A stretch of 64,000 nt of DNA. Origin: Rhodoferax bucti. GTDB lineage: Bacteria; Pseudomonadota; Gammaproteobacteria; Burkholderiales; Burkholderiaceae_C. The position numbers were made by a program, and so were the translations under genes. Positions 18,888 to 27,442 of the stretch are shown piece by piece (the first letter of the stretch is position 1; each line of letters starts with the position of its first letter). Location of the stretch: assembly GCF_005876985.1 (NCBI RefSeq), contig NZ_VAHD01000002.1:868001-932000 (forward strand), in the 5' to 3' direction. Below the pieces are notes generated by a model. That model was not told the origin of the DNA and searched no databases. It saw only the letters and a list, made by a program, of their open reading frames with translations.

Positions 18888-19664
18888 ATGAGTGCATTTC
18901 TGGAAGAAACAGTTTTAAGCGTACACCACTGGACAGACCGTTTGTTCAGCTTCACCACCACGCGTGACCCTGCGCTGCGCTTTTCCAACGGCCATTTCAC
19001 CATGATCGGCCTGATGCAAGACAACGGCAAGCCGCTGCTGCGTGCTTATTCCATCGTCAGTGCTAACTACGAAGAGCACCTGGAATTTTTGAGCATCAAG
19101 GTGCAAGACGGTCCGTTGACCTCCAAGCTGCAACACATCAAGGTGGGCGACAAGATTGTGATCGGCCGCAAGCCCACTGGCACCTTGCTGATTGATTACC
19201 TCTTGCCTGGCAAAAACCTGTATCTCTTGGGCAGCGGCACCGGCTTGGCGCCGTTCTTGAGCGTGGCACGCGACCCCGAGACCTACGAGAAGTTTGAGAA
19301 GGTCATCGTGGTGCACGGCGTGCGCGAGGTCAAAGAGCTGGCGTATTACGACTACTTCAAAAACGAGCTGCCCAAGCACGAGTTCCTGGGCGAAATGGTC
19401 ACCAACCAGATGCTGTATTACCCCACCGTGACCCGTGAGGCGTTTGAGCACCAAGGCCGCATCACCACACTGATCGAGTCCAACAAGCTGCCCGCTGACT
19501 TGGGCTTGCCCCCGCTGGACCCCGCGACCGACCGCATCATGATTTGCGGCAGCCCCGGCCTGAACAAAGACATGCGCGAAATCCTGGACGCCAAAGGCTT
19601 CAAGGAAGGTAACACCACCACGCCGGGCGACTACGTGGTGGAGCGCGCATTCGTGGAGCAATAA
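18888..19664 (+). CDS. fpr: Ferredoxin/flavodoxin-NADP+ reductase
   Basis: FAD enzyme moving electrons between NADPH and ferredoxin or flavodoxin, 258 residues. The FAD-binding RAYSIVSA motif is near residue 52, the NADP pyrophosphate loop LGSGTGLAPFLSVARDP near 115, and the C-terminal tail ends VVERAFVEQ as in bacterial subclass-I Fpr. Supports oxidative-stress defence and radical enzymes. Monocistronic, closed by a strong terminator. Confidence 0.95.
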   Translation: MSAFLEETVLSVHHWTDRLFSFTTTRDPALRFSNGHFTMIGLMQDNGKPLLRAYSIVSANYEEHLEFLSIKVQDGPLTSKLQHIKVGDKIVIGRKPTGTLLIDYLLPGKNLYLLGSGTGLAPFLSVARDPETYEKFEKVIVVHGVREVKELAYYDYFKNELPKHEFLGEMVTNQMLYYPTVTREAFEHQGRITTLIESNKLPADLGLPPLDPATDRIMICGSPGLNKDMREILDAKGFKEGNTTTPGDYVVERAFVEQ

Positions 19665-19697
19665 ATACGGGGGCTCGCAAGAGCCTCGTTGTCGATC

Positions 19698-19723
19698 AAA
19701 GGCCTGCTTGCAGGCCTTTTTTT
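19698..19723 (+). terminator. Rho-independent terminator after fpr
   Basis: Hairpin AAGGCCTGC/GCAGGCCTT with a tiny loop, followed by seven T. It lies 34 bp after the fpr stop and also just past the 3' end of the opposing gene. Confidence 0.9.
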
Positions 19724-19970
19724 ACGCCTGTCGAGTGTGGCTGGCCCGGTGCCGCTGCACCTCGGGTGAGCGTAGGGCGCGGTGTTTGGTAACCCGTCCT
19801 GCCATGCGTTTGCGCCACATACGGAAGGAGCTGGCCTTCATGTGGGAGCGCATCAGCGCGATGACACCGGATTCATTCAAACCGAATTGCAGCTCGATGG
19901 ATTCAAATGGCGTACGGTCTTCCCAGGCCATTTCGACAATGCGCGACACATCAGCGTCTGTGAGCGTCAT
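19722..19970 (-). CDS. TIGR03643/DUF2805 family small protein
   Basis: Protein of 82 residues of unknown function. The conserved family pattern is visible: EMAWEDRTPFESIELQFGL, then IALMRSHMKASSFRMWRKR and GRVTKH near the end. The middle resembles a helix-turn-helix, so nucleic-acid binding is possible, but this is inference. The start ATG overlaps the stop of the DUF3429 gene by 4 bp (ATGA), so it is the third gene of a coupled cluster. Confidence 0.8.
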   Translation of the reverse strand: MTLTDADVSRIVEMAWEDRTPFESIELQFGLNESGVIALMRSHMKASSFRMWRKRMAGRVTKHRALRSPEVQRHRASHTRQA

Positions 19971-20425
19971 ACCGCCATACTCCCGGCCAACATGCACAGT
20001 GCCGCTACCACGGTGAGGTGCAAGCGCATGCCCAGCCAATCGCCCAAGCCGTAGGCCGGGTAGCTGCGCCGGTCTACCGCCAGGCAAATGCCCAGCAGCA
20101 GTGCCATGGTCACCAGCCCTTGGGACAGGGGCAGCAGCAAAGCGACCCAAGCCACCAGACTGGGAAACACGCCCCACACAAAGGGCCCGGGTTGCGGTGT
20201 GAGTGGCCCACGCATCGCCAGGCCCCAGTGGATAGCGCCCAGAAAGCTCGCGATAGTGGCGCCATAGGCCAGCAAGGCAAAAGCCGCTTGCGCACGATGC
20301 GTGGCCGGGGCCAGCCAAGCCGCTGCGGCCAATGCCACAAACGGAATCAGTCCGGCGTATCCCAGTCGGGCTGCCCAGCGGGGCAGGGGCGTGCCTGCGG
20401 ATGGTGAAGTGATTGGGGTGCTCAT
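19967..20425 (-). CDS. DUF3429 membrane protein
   Basis: Integral inner-membrane protein of 152 residues with about five hydrophobic helices (roughly 20-40, 47-68, 80-103, 107-117 and 130-150). The segment LGAIHWGLAMRG matches what I know of DUF3429, a family of unknown function. It overlaps the upstream Cys-rich ORF and the downstream TIGR03643 gene by 4 bp each, so the three are probably made together. Confidence 0.8.
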   Translation of the reverse strand: MSTPITSPSAGTPLPRWAARLGYAGLIPFVALAAAAWLAPATHRAQAAFALLAYGATIASFLGAIHWGLAMRGPLTPQPGPFVWGVFPSLVAWVALLLPLSQGLVTMALLLGICLAVDRRSYPAYGLGDWLGMRLHLTVVAALCMLAGSMAV

Positions 20426-20598
20426 GGTGCGTCTCCCGCCGCGTCTTCTGTATCGACTGGTTGGGCGGTCACAGCATTGCCAACCTCGGGTGTCGGGCGG
20501 CACATCATGGTGCCGTTCCATTGCTGGCCGCACCAGCACAGGCCTTCGGCGTTGATGATGCAGGTGCCGGTACCGCAGTAGCGTTCGTCTTCTTCCAT
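20422..20598 (-). CDS. Small cysteine-rich protein
   Basis: 58-residue protein rich in paired cysteines: ERYCGTGTC, then GLCWCGQQWNG and MMCRP. The five cysteines of the first 35 residues suggest metal or Fe-S binding, or a disulfide-stabilised fold. I start it at MEEDERYC (20598); a longer frame to 20694 is less likely because it crosses the region between divergent genes. The stop overlaps the DUF3429 start (ATGA). No function is known to me. Confidence 0.7.
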   Translation of the reverse strand: MEEDERYCGTGTCIINAEGLCWCGQQWNGTMMCRPTPEVGNAVTAQPVDTEDAAGDAP

Positions 20599-20730
20599 GG
20601 GGCATCCTGAATATCCGTGTGAAACAAAGGCGCTTGCCGCTGTGGCAGCATCCGTTGCATAGATTTTGCTGGAATCGGCCCCGCCCGTGTGCACGGGGGC
20701 CTTTTCCCGACCACAGAAAGCCCATTCACC

Positions 20731-21090
20731 ATGTCCGCACTGAATGTTTTAGGCACTGCACTGCAGGCCTGTTCCTACGACCCGCTTACCGGCTACTTCC
20801 GTGATGGCTGCTGCAATACCGATGCGCACGACCATGGCACCCATGTGGTGTGCGCCAAGGTCACGGCGGACTTTCTCGCTTATTCGCTAAAGCGTGGGAA
20901 CGACCTGGTCACTCCGCGGCCGGAGTATCGTTTTGTGGGTCTCCGTCCCGGTGATCGCTGGTGTCTTTGTGTGAACCGTTGGCTGGAAGCCTTGCAGGCC
21001 GGCGTGGCGCCGCCGGTGCACCTGGAGGCCACGCACGCCAAGGCGCTGGAGCGGGTGAGCCTGGAGCAGCTCAAGGAATACGCCTTGTAA
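20731..21090 (+). CDS. DUF2237 family protein
   Basis: 119-residue cytoplasmic protein. Conserved stretches of the family are clear: NVLGTALQACSYDPLTGYFRDGCCNT, THVVCAKVTADFLAYSLKRGNDL and LRPGDRWCLCVNRWLEA. Conserved Cys residues (in GCC, VVC and WCLC) hint at metal or thiol chemistry, but function is unknown. Divergent from the Cys-rich/DUF3429 cluster. Confidence 0.88.
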   Translation: MSALNVLGTALQACSYDPLTGYFRDGCCNTDAHDHGTHVVCAKVTADFLAYSLKRGNDLVTPRPEYRFVGLRPGDRWCLCVNRWLEALQAGVAPPVHLEATHAKALERVSLEQLKEYAL

Positions 21091-21141
21091 AGCCGTGCGC
21101 CACCGCACAACACAGGGTGTGGGCCGATGCATACTTCCGCC

Positions 21142-21696
21142 ATGAAAAACAAATTTTTCCTGCTGTTTTTGGGCGTGATGTGGGCCGCCATTGCGGTGGG
21201 GGTGCATGCCGAACAGCCCGCGCTACAAACCATCGCATCTCTCGACGTGCCTCGCTACATGGGCACCTGGTACGAGATTGCCAAGTACCCCAACAGCTTT
21301 CAAAAGAAGTGCGTGCGCAACACCCGTGCGGACTACCAAACCCAGCCGGACGGCACGGTCCAAGTGCGCAACCGCTGCGTGACGGCGGATGGGCAGACCA
21401 CCGAGGCGCTCGGCGCTGCCCGCCAAGTGGGGCCGGCCAAATCCCCCAAACTCCAGGTGCGGTTTGCGCCGGCATGGTTGTCTTTTTTGCCCATGGTGTG
21501 GGGCGACTATTGGGTGATTGATTTGGACCCGCAGTACCAATTGGTCGCGGTGAGTGAGCCGCAGCGCGAGTACCTGTGGGTGCTCTCCCGCATGCCTCAG
21601 GTCGACCCTGCGGCCTACCAGGCCCTGCTGGCACGACTGGCCCGGCAGGGTTTTGACTTGAAACGCTTGGAACCCAGCCCGCAGGAGCAGCCATGA
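21142..21696 (+). CDS. blc: Bacterial lipocalin
   Basis: Exported lipocalin, 184 residues, binding lysophospholipid- or fatty-acid-like ligands in the cell envelope. Signal peptide MKNKFFLLFLGVMWAAIAVGVHA; no lipobox, so likely periplasmic rather than a lipoprotein as in E. coli Blc. Lipocalin motif GTWYEIAKYPNSFQKKC near residue 40, and DYWVIDLDPQYQLVAVSEP and YLWVLSR later. An in-frame ATG 15 bp upstream exists. The stop overlaps the next start (ATGA). Confidence 0.9.
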   Translation: MKNKFFLLFLGVMWAAIAVGVHAEQPALQTIASLDVPRYMGTWYEIAKYPNSFQKKCVRNTRADYQTQPDGTVQVRNRCVTADGQTTEALGAARQVGPAKSPKLQVRFAPAWLSFLPMVWGDYWVIDLDPQYQLVAVSEPQREYLWVLSRMPQVDPAAYQALLARLARQGFDLKRLEPSPQEQP

Positions 21697-22013
21697 TCGA
21701 CGGACTGATTGCCGGCCACTTGGTGGGCCTGGCCGAAACCCGCCAAGGCAAAAATGGCAGCAATTTTGTGCTGGCCAAGGTCAAAGCCACGGCAGGCGAC
21801 GGCGAGAGCCTGATCGTGAACGTGATTGCCTTCGCCACCGAGGCGGGTGCCGCATTGATGGCTCTGGACGACGGCGATGCACTTACCCTGGCAGGAGCGC
21901 TCACCCCCAAGGTCTGGACCGACAAACAAGGCAATACCCGCCCGGCGCTGGACATGGTGGCCAGCCAGGTGCTCACCGCCTATCACGCAGCACGCAAACA
22001 GCAAGCCCCCTGA
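21693..22013 (+). CDS. SSB-like single OB-fold protein
   Basis: 106-residue protein resembling the OB-fold of single-stranded-DNA-binding proteins (KNGSNFVLAKVKATAGDGESLIVNVIAF, then LTLAGALTPKVWTDKQGNTRPALDMVASQVL). It lacks the acidic C-terminal tip of housekeeping SSB, so it probably does not recruit the SSB interactome. Translationally coupled to blc. Its DNA target and role are unknown. Confidence 0.75.
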   Translation: MIDGLIAGHLVGLAETRQGKNGSNFVLAKVKATAGDGESLIVNVIAFATEAGAALMALDDGDALTLAGALTPKVWTDKQGNTRPALDMVASQVLTAYHAARKQQAP

Positions 22014-22017
22014 GCGC

Positions 22018-22046
22018 AGCGGCCAGTAGCGGCCAGTAGCGGCCAT
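22018..22046. repeat. Short tandem repeat, 10-bp unit AGCGGCCAGT x ~2.9
   Basis: Almost three head-to-tail copies between the SSB-like gene and the convergent diguanylate cyclase gene. Possibly slippage-prone; no role evident. Confidence 0.8.
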
Positions 22047-22053
22047 CAGGGGC

Positions 22054-24996
22054 TCAGGCCTCGCGGTGCTCCAAGGCATAGCGGTCGCGCCCGGCCGCCT
22101 TGGCACGGTAGAGCGCCTTGTCTGCCCGGTTGATGAGGGCGTCGGAGTTGATGTCTTCTGCATCGTTCACCGCGATGCCTATGCTGGTGGTGACTGAAAC
22201 CTCGTGGCGGGAAAGCGTCATGGGCTGACGTACGTGGGCAATCACCTTGTGAGCCACCACCTCGATCTCTTCCACCGTGGCCACGCCCTCAATGAGGATC
22301 ACGAACTCGTCGCCCGCCAGTCGGGCCGCAAAGTCGTTGGTACGCACGGATGACCGCAGTCGGTGGGCAAATTCGCACAGCACCTGGTCACCCAGGCCGT
22401 GCCCCAGGGTGTCGTTGATGGACTTGAAGTGGTCCACGTCCAGAAACATCAAGGCCATGGTTTGCCGGGTGCGTTTGCTGCGTGCAATCGCTTCCTGCAG
22501 TTTTTCGTCGAAGTAACGGCGGTTCGGCAGGCCGGTGAGGGAGTCAATGCGCACCAGCCGGCGCAGCTCCAGCTCGGCGAGCTTCAGGGCGGTAACGTCG
22601 GTGCTCAAGGCGAAGACGCCGCGCACCTCTCCGTCCGGGCGAATATCGGGGATGTAGGTGGCCTGCAAATGCCGCGTGATGCCTTGGGTAGTGGACTCCA
22701 CCGCAAACTCGATCCGCTCCCCCCGCAACGCGTGTCTGAGGTAGTCGCCACGTTGGCCGTAGAGCGCGTCGCCAATCACCTCGCGCAGCTTGCGGCCTTG
22801 GGCCCACGCCAAATCCACGCCCAGCCAATCGCGAAAGGTTGCGTTGAGGAAGTGGACGCACTCGTCCTGGTCCACATAGGAAATCAACACCGGCAGGCTG
22901 TCGGTGACTGCCCTGAGCTGGCGTTCGCTGTCCTCCAGCCGTTCCCGGGCGAGGTGGGATTCGGTGCGGTCTTGCACCATGCCGAACACTCCGCGGATCA
23001 CACCGTCGGCGTCCTTGTCGGGCACGTAGTGCACTAGCAGGTGGCGGGGCGAGTTGGGCACTTCGCTGCGCAGTTCAAACGTGACGCTCTCGCCCGCCAG
23101 AGCCGCTGCAATGTGGGGCTTGACGCTTTGGAATATGGCGTCGCCGAAGACCTCCGCCACGGTTTTGCCGTCAATGGGGTCTTGAAGGGCGTACCAGTTT
23201 TGGTAGTTGTTGTTGGTAAAGGTGTAGCGGAAATCCGTGTCCATGTGCGAAATGAGCACCGGCAGGTTGTCGGCAATGGTGCGCAGGCGCTTCTCGCTGT
23301 ATTCCAGCGCGCTCTCAATCGCCTTGCGGTCGGTGACGTCGTAGTTGGTGCCCAAAACCCGGGTGGCCTTGCCCTCGGCGTCTTTGATGACCACGGCGCG
23401 CGCATTCACATAGCGGATACGGCCGCCCTCGCGCACCACGCGGAAGTCGAAGTCCATGGGCGCGTGGGTTTGCAGCGCCTTGGCAAAGGCTTGTTCGCTG
23501 CGAGCGATGTCCTCCGGGTAGACCTTGCTGGACCAGTCTTCGAGTTGCCCCTTGAAGGTGTTGCGCTCCCCGCCGAAGATGCGGAACATGGTGTCGCTCC
23601 ACTCCAGGCGCCCGGTGGTCAGGTCGATCTCCCAGATGCCGATTTCATTTACGCTGGTGGCAAGGTTCAGCCGCTCTTCCTGGGTGCGCAGCTCACGGGC
23701 GAGGGCATTTTTCTCGGTCACATCCTGCAACACCGCCAGGGAGTGGGCCGGGCGGTCCGGGGTCTCGTTCTCGAGCACGGCGGACAGCAATACGTCCAGA
23801 ATGCTCCCGTCTTTGCGCACCAGCTGGTAGGCAATGTCTTCACAGCGGCCGGACTCGAAAAAGGCCGGAATGACCACCGCCTGCGCATACGCTCGGGAGG
23901 CGGGGGTGAAAAAGTCGGTGGAGGGGCGGCCTATGACCTCCTCGCGCAGGTAGTCCATGGTCTGCAGCCACTTGTCGCTCACGAACAGGATGCGCCCCTG
24001 CGCGTCGATGGAGTGCATCATGGCGGGGGTGGATTCGTACAAGGCGCGGTAGCGCTCGTGACTGGCGCGCAGGGCCAGCTCCCCCCGTTTTTTGTCGGTG
24101 ATGTCGCGGCCCACGGAGTGCAGGCCGATCACGCGGCCCGCCTCATCGCCAATGGAGCGATTGGTCCATGCCACCCAGCGTGCATCGCCGCCGGTGGAGC
24201 GCATCTGGTTTTCCCCCATGGCCACACCGGGTGCCGCACACACGGTGCGCAGATGCGCGTTCACCGCGTCCTTGTCCTGCGGGGCTACAAAGTCCAGCAG
24301 GTTGTGCCCCACCATTTCTTGCGGTTTTTTGCCGAAGTGCGCGGCATACGCCTCGTTCACAAACGTCAACTCTCCGGTCGGCAGCGCCAGGGAGATCATG
24401 TCGGTCTGGTCTTCCACAATCGCCTGGTACAGCACTTCTTTGGCATGGAGCGCGTGGGCGCGTTGCAGCAGGTCGGTGTTGAAGTGGTCCAGCTCCAGGG
24501 CTTTTTTGCGCATGTCCAGAGCATGGGCGGCAACCTGGGCCAGGTTCTCCAGCACGGCCCGTTGGTGGGGGCTGAGTTCCTTCGGCTTTCTGTCGATCAC
24601 ACACAGGGTGCCGATGTTTTGCCCGCCCGGCATGACCACCGGTGCACCGGCATAAAACCGGATATCGGGCGCCGAAGTCACCAGAGGGTTGTCGTGAAAG
24701 CGGGCGTCCTGGCGGGCATCGGGCACTTCCATCACGTCGGTTTGCAGAATGGCGTGCGCACAAAAAGCCAGTTCGCGCGGGGTTTCGCTCACGCCCTCCA
24801 GTCCGACGCTGGACTTGAACCACTGCCGGTCCGCATCCACCAGGCTCAGCAGCGCAATCGGGGCGTCGCATATCAGCGAGGCGGTGCGGGTCAGAGCGTC
24901 AAAAATGGGCTCAGGCCCGGTATCCAGTACTTCCAGTAAACGCAAACGAGCCAGTCGTTCGGCTTCGTTGTGTGGAAATGGGGGGGGTGTTCTCAT
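22054..24996 (-). CDS. GAF/multi-PAS diguanylate cyclase (GGDEF)
   Basis: Soluble sensor of 980 residues making c-di-GMP. N-terminal GAF domain (about 20-160, FCAHAILQTDVMEVPDARQD region), then about five PAS/PAC units (roughly 185-310, 325-440, 445-570, 575-690, 695-810), then GGDEF (about 815-975). The active site reads AGDEF instead of GGDEF, a variant often still active, with substrate Asp in FLDVDHFKSIND. An RxxD inhibitory site (RTND) sits five residues before AGDEF. ATG 24996 (MRTPPPF) has AGGA upstream; a GTG at 25017 is possible. No membrane segment, so signals are cytoplasmic. Confidence 0.9.
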   Translation of the reverse strand: MRTPPPFPHNEAERLARLRLLEVLDTGPEPIFDALTRTASLICDAPIALLSLVDADRQWFKSSVGLEGVSETPRELAFCAHAILQTDVMEVPDARQDARFHDNPLVTSAPDIRFYAGAPVVMPGGQNIGTLCVIDRKPKELSPHQRAVLENLAQVAAHALDMRKKALELDHFNTDLLQRAHALHAKEVLYQAIVEDQTDMISLALPTGELTFVNEAYAAHFGKKPQEMVGHNLLDFVAPQDKDAVNAHLRTVCAAPGVAMGENQMRSTGGDARWVAWTNRSIGDEAGRVIGLHSVGRDITDKKRGELALRASHERYRALYESTPAMMHSIDAQGRILFVSDKWLQTMDYLREEVIGRPSTDFFTPASRAYAQAVVIPAFFESGRCEDIAYQLVRKDGSILDVLLSAVLENETPDRPAHSLAVLQDVTEKNALARELRTQEERLNLATSVNEIGIWEIDLTTGRLEWSDTMFRIFGGERNTFKGQLEDWSSKVYPEDIARSEQAFAKALQTHAPMDFDFRVVREGGRIRYVNARAVVIKDAEGKATRVLGTNYDVTDRKAIESALEYSEKRLRTIADNLPVLISHMDTDFRYTFTNNNYQNWYALQDPIDGKTVAEVFGDAIFQSVKPHIAAALAGESVTFELRSEVPNSPRHLLVHYVPDKDADGVIRGVFGMVQDRTESHLARERLEDSERQLRAVTDSLPVLISYVDQDECVHFLNATFRDWLGVDLAWAQGRKLREVIGDALYGQRGDYLRHALRGERIEFAVESTTQGITRHLQATYIPDIRPDGEVRGVFALSTDVTALKLAELELRRLVRIDSLTGLPNRRYFDEKLQEAIARSKRTRQTMALMFLDVDHFKSINDTLGHGLGDQVLCEFAHRLRSSVRTNDFAARLAGDEFVILIEGVATVEEIEVVAHKVIAHVRQPMTLSRHEVSVTTSIGIAVNDAEDINSDALINRADKALYRAKAAGRDRYALEHREA

Positions 24997-25110
24997 GCGT
25001 CCGTCCTGGATTTCCACGGTTTGGGGCTTGTTTCTGGTGGATTCTAGCCAGCCAATACCCTGACGAAATGGTCAGAAAAACCACGTCGCCGCCACCCGCA
25101 GCGTGCGGGC

Positions 25111-27270
25111 TCAGCCCAGGTTGCGGGTGCCCAGTTTGTAAGCCGGCAAGCCCGCCAGCATGCGCTTGCCGTAGCTGGTCTGGGTGAGTCGCTTGTCGTA
25201 GCAAATCACTTGCGCACGGTCTTCTTCGGTGCGGATGGCGCGGCCGGTCCATTGCAGCAGTTTGACGCCCGTGGCAGGAATCACCAGCTCATTGAACGGG
25301 TCGCGGCCCACGCTTTTGAGCCACTCGGCACGCGCCTCGTCCACCGGGTCGCTGGGAGGCGCGAAGGGCAGCTTGGCAATGAACACGGTTTCACACAGCG
25401 CACCGGGCAAATCCAGCCCCTCGCCAAAGCTCTGCAGGCCGAACAGTACCGAAGGCAAACCGCTCTCCACCCGCTCGGCGTGAGCTGCCAGCAGGCGGGT
25501 GCGCGACTGCGTGCCTTGCACCAGCACCATGTCCATCATGTGGCCGGGCACCGCGTCGGTGGCGGCGCGCATCTGGGCGCGGCTGGTGAAGAGCACCAGC
25601 GCGCCGCGCTGCACCTGCTCGATGTCCTCCATCAGCGCGCGAACCACTTCGGCGGTGTAGGCGTCCGCGTGCTTGGGGTCGGCACGGGTGTGTACCACCG
25701 TGAGGCTGCCTTGCTTGGCGTAGTTGAACGGGCTGGCGACTTCCAGCGCCGTCACATACGGCTTGTTCGACAGGCCGGCTTCTTTCAAAAAGTAGTCAAA
25801 ACTGCCGCAGCTGGTCAGCGACGCGCTGGTGACGACCGCACCACGCACCTGGCTCCACAAAAACTGGCGCAGTAAATCGCCCGGCACGATGGGGCAGGCG
25901 TGCGCCGTCATGGTTAGGTAGCCGTTTTCGCTCTCGGCTTGCAGCCACTTGGCCAGGGGCTGATCGCCATGCTCCAGCAGCAAATTGGCGGTGCTCACCA
26001 GGCTGCCCAGGCGGGGCGCCAAACCGCCCAGCTGGGCATAGAGCTGCGCGCACAGCACGGCCTGGCTGGGGTCGTCTTTGGCAATGGCTTTCACGTCCAC
26101 ACCCAAGGCTTCCAGTGCTTTGGACAGGCCGGTGGCCTGCGACTGGATCTGGCGCACCGGCTCGTGCAAGGCCTCCGGCAGCACGCCGTTGGCAAAGCGC
26201 AGGGTGCCGTCTTTGCCGCCACCGTGGGCGTCCTGGCCGGTGTGGGCCCACACCAGGTCCATGGCCATGCGGGCGACGGAGGTGAGAGCGCCTTTGAGCT
26301 GGCTGGTCACAGTCTGCACGTCTTCACCAAGGTGCAGGGCCAGCTTGCCGGCCACGTCATTCATGGTCTTGGGCAGTTTGTCCAGCCAGCGCAGGTTGGA
26401 GAGGTCCATGCTGTTGGAGAACTGGTCCAGCGCGACGGCGGGCAGGTGGTGGCCTTCATCGAACACGACCAGGCAGTTGTCCAGGTCCGGCAGGGTTTTC
26501 ATGCCCAGGCTGGCCAGTACCAGGTCGTGGTTGGCCACGATGACCTGGCTCTCCGCGAGTTTGGTGCGGGCGTTGTAGTAGCTGCACTCTTTGTAGCGCG
26601 GGCAGTGGCGGGCGGTGCAGGTGTGGCGCTCCGCCGCCACGGCGGACCAGTCGCGCGGGTCGGGTAGGTCGGGCAGGTTGTCGCGGTCACCGTCCCAGCT
26701 GGCGACTGCCAGCTTGTGGGCCATGCTCTCGAACAGGGCCTGGCGGCGTTCTTCGATCGCCTCTTGCGACAAGGCGCTGACCTTGGGCTGGGGCAGGTCG
26801 TCGTCAAACAGGTCGTCCTCGCTTGCGCCGCTGCCCACCAGTCGCTCCAGCTTCACCTTGCACACATAGCGCCCGCGGCCTTTGGCCAGTGCGTAGGCAA
26901 AGGGCTGTTCCATGCTGCGGGCCAGGGCGGGCAGGTCCTTGGTCATCAGCTGCTCTTGCAGGGCCACGGTGGCGGTGCTGATGATGACGCGCGTTTTGCG
27001 CTCCAGCGCCATGGCAATGGCGGTGCTGGCATAGGCCGCGCTCTTGCCCACGCCGGTGCCGGCCTGGATGACGGCAATCGCTTTGGTGGGGTTGGGGTGC
27101 TCGCCGATGTCGGCCTGGGCCAGGGTGGCGGCCACGGTTTCGGCCATTTGGTGCTGGCCGGGGCGGCGCCGGAAACCGCTGGTGCTGCCCACCACTTGCT
27201 CAAACGCGCGCAGGGCATGCTGGGCCAGGGCGGCGCTGGCAGGCGACAGGGAGGAAAAATCAGAGCTCAA
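25111..27270 (-). CDS. dinG: ATP-dependent DNA helicase, DinG type
   Basis: Iron-sulfur superfamily-2 helicase acting on damaged or R-loop-containing DNA, about 720 residues. Walker A is AGTGVGKS, the DEAH box is DEGH, and four cysteines that can hold a 4Fe-4S cluster lie between them (GRYVCKVKL, HTCTARHCPRYKECSYY). The C-terminal helicase motifs include SFGEGLDLPG and LLQWTGRAIRTEEDR. The start is uncertain: no ATG precedes the Q/Walker region without entering the divergent gene, so I used TTG at 27270 (LSSDFSSL), which gives the E. coli DinG length. It has no good ribosome site. Confidence 0.88.
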   Translation of the reverse strand: MSSDFSSLSPASAALAQHALRAFEQVVGSTSGFRRRPGQHQMAETVAATLAQADIGEHPNPTKAIAVIQAGTGVGKSAAYASTAIAMALERKTRVIISTATVALQEQLMTKDLPALARSMEQPFAYALAKGRGRYVCKVKLERLVGSGASEDDLFDDDLPQPKVSALSQEAIEERRQALFESMAHKLAVASWDGDRDNLPDLPDPRDWSAVAAERHTCTARHCPRYKECSYYNARTKLAESQVIVANHDLVLASLGMKTLPDLDNCLVVFDEGHHLPAVALDQFSNSMDLSNLRWLDKLPKTMNDVAGKLALHLGEDVQTVTSQLKGALTSVARMAMDLVWAHTGQDAHGGGKDGTLRFANGVLPEALHEPVRQIQSQATGLSKALEALGVDVKAIAKDDPSQAVLCAQLYAQLGGLAPRLGSLVSTANLLLEHGDQPLAKWLQAESENGYLTMTAHACPIVPGDLLRQFLWSQVRGAVVTSASLTSCGSFDYFLKEAGLSNKPYVTALEVASPFNYAKQGSLTVVHTRADPKHADAYTAEVVRALMEDIEQVQRGALVLFTSRAQMRAATDAVPGHMMDMVLVQGTQSRTRLLAAHAERVESGLPSVLFGLQSFGEGLDLPGALCETVFIAKLPFAPPSDPVDEARAEWLKSVGRDPFNELVIPATGVKLLQWTGRAIRTEEDRAQVICYDKRLTQTSYGKRMLAGLPAYKLGTRNLG

Positions 27271-27442
27271 GGGGAAGGGCAGCCAAGGGCCGTTGCAGGG
27301 GCAAGGAAAGGGGGAAAGAGGGCGGGGAGGGCTGAATATACAGGCAGCAGGGGATAATCGCGCCTTCGCCGCAGGGGCACGCCACGTGGTGCCACGTGGC
27401 GTGCAAGTCATGCGGCCCATCCACCCTCCGGGAGAATCCAGC

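Noticed and set aside
22018-22046. Tandem AGCGGCCAGT as a functional regulatory array
   Set aside because: Under three copies and between convergent genes, so no promoter to control; kept only as a repeat.
23041-24939. 632-codon plus-strand open frame opposite the diguanylate cyclase
   Set aside because: Shadow; the minus frame has GAF, PAS and GGDEF features.
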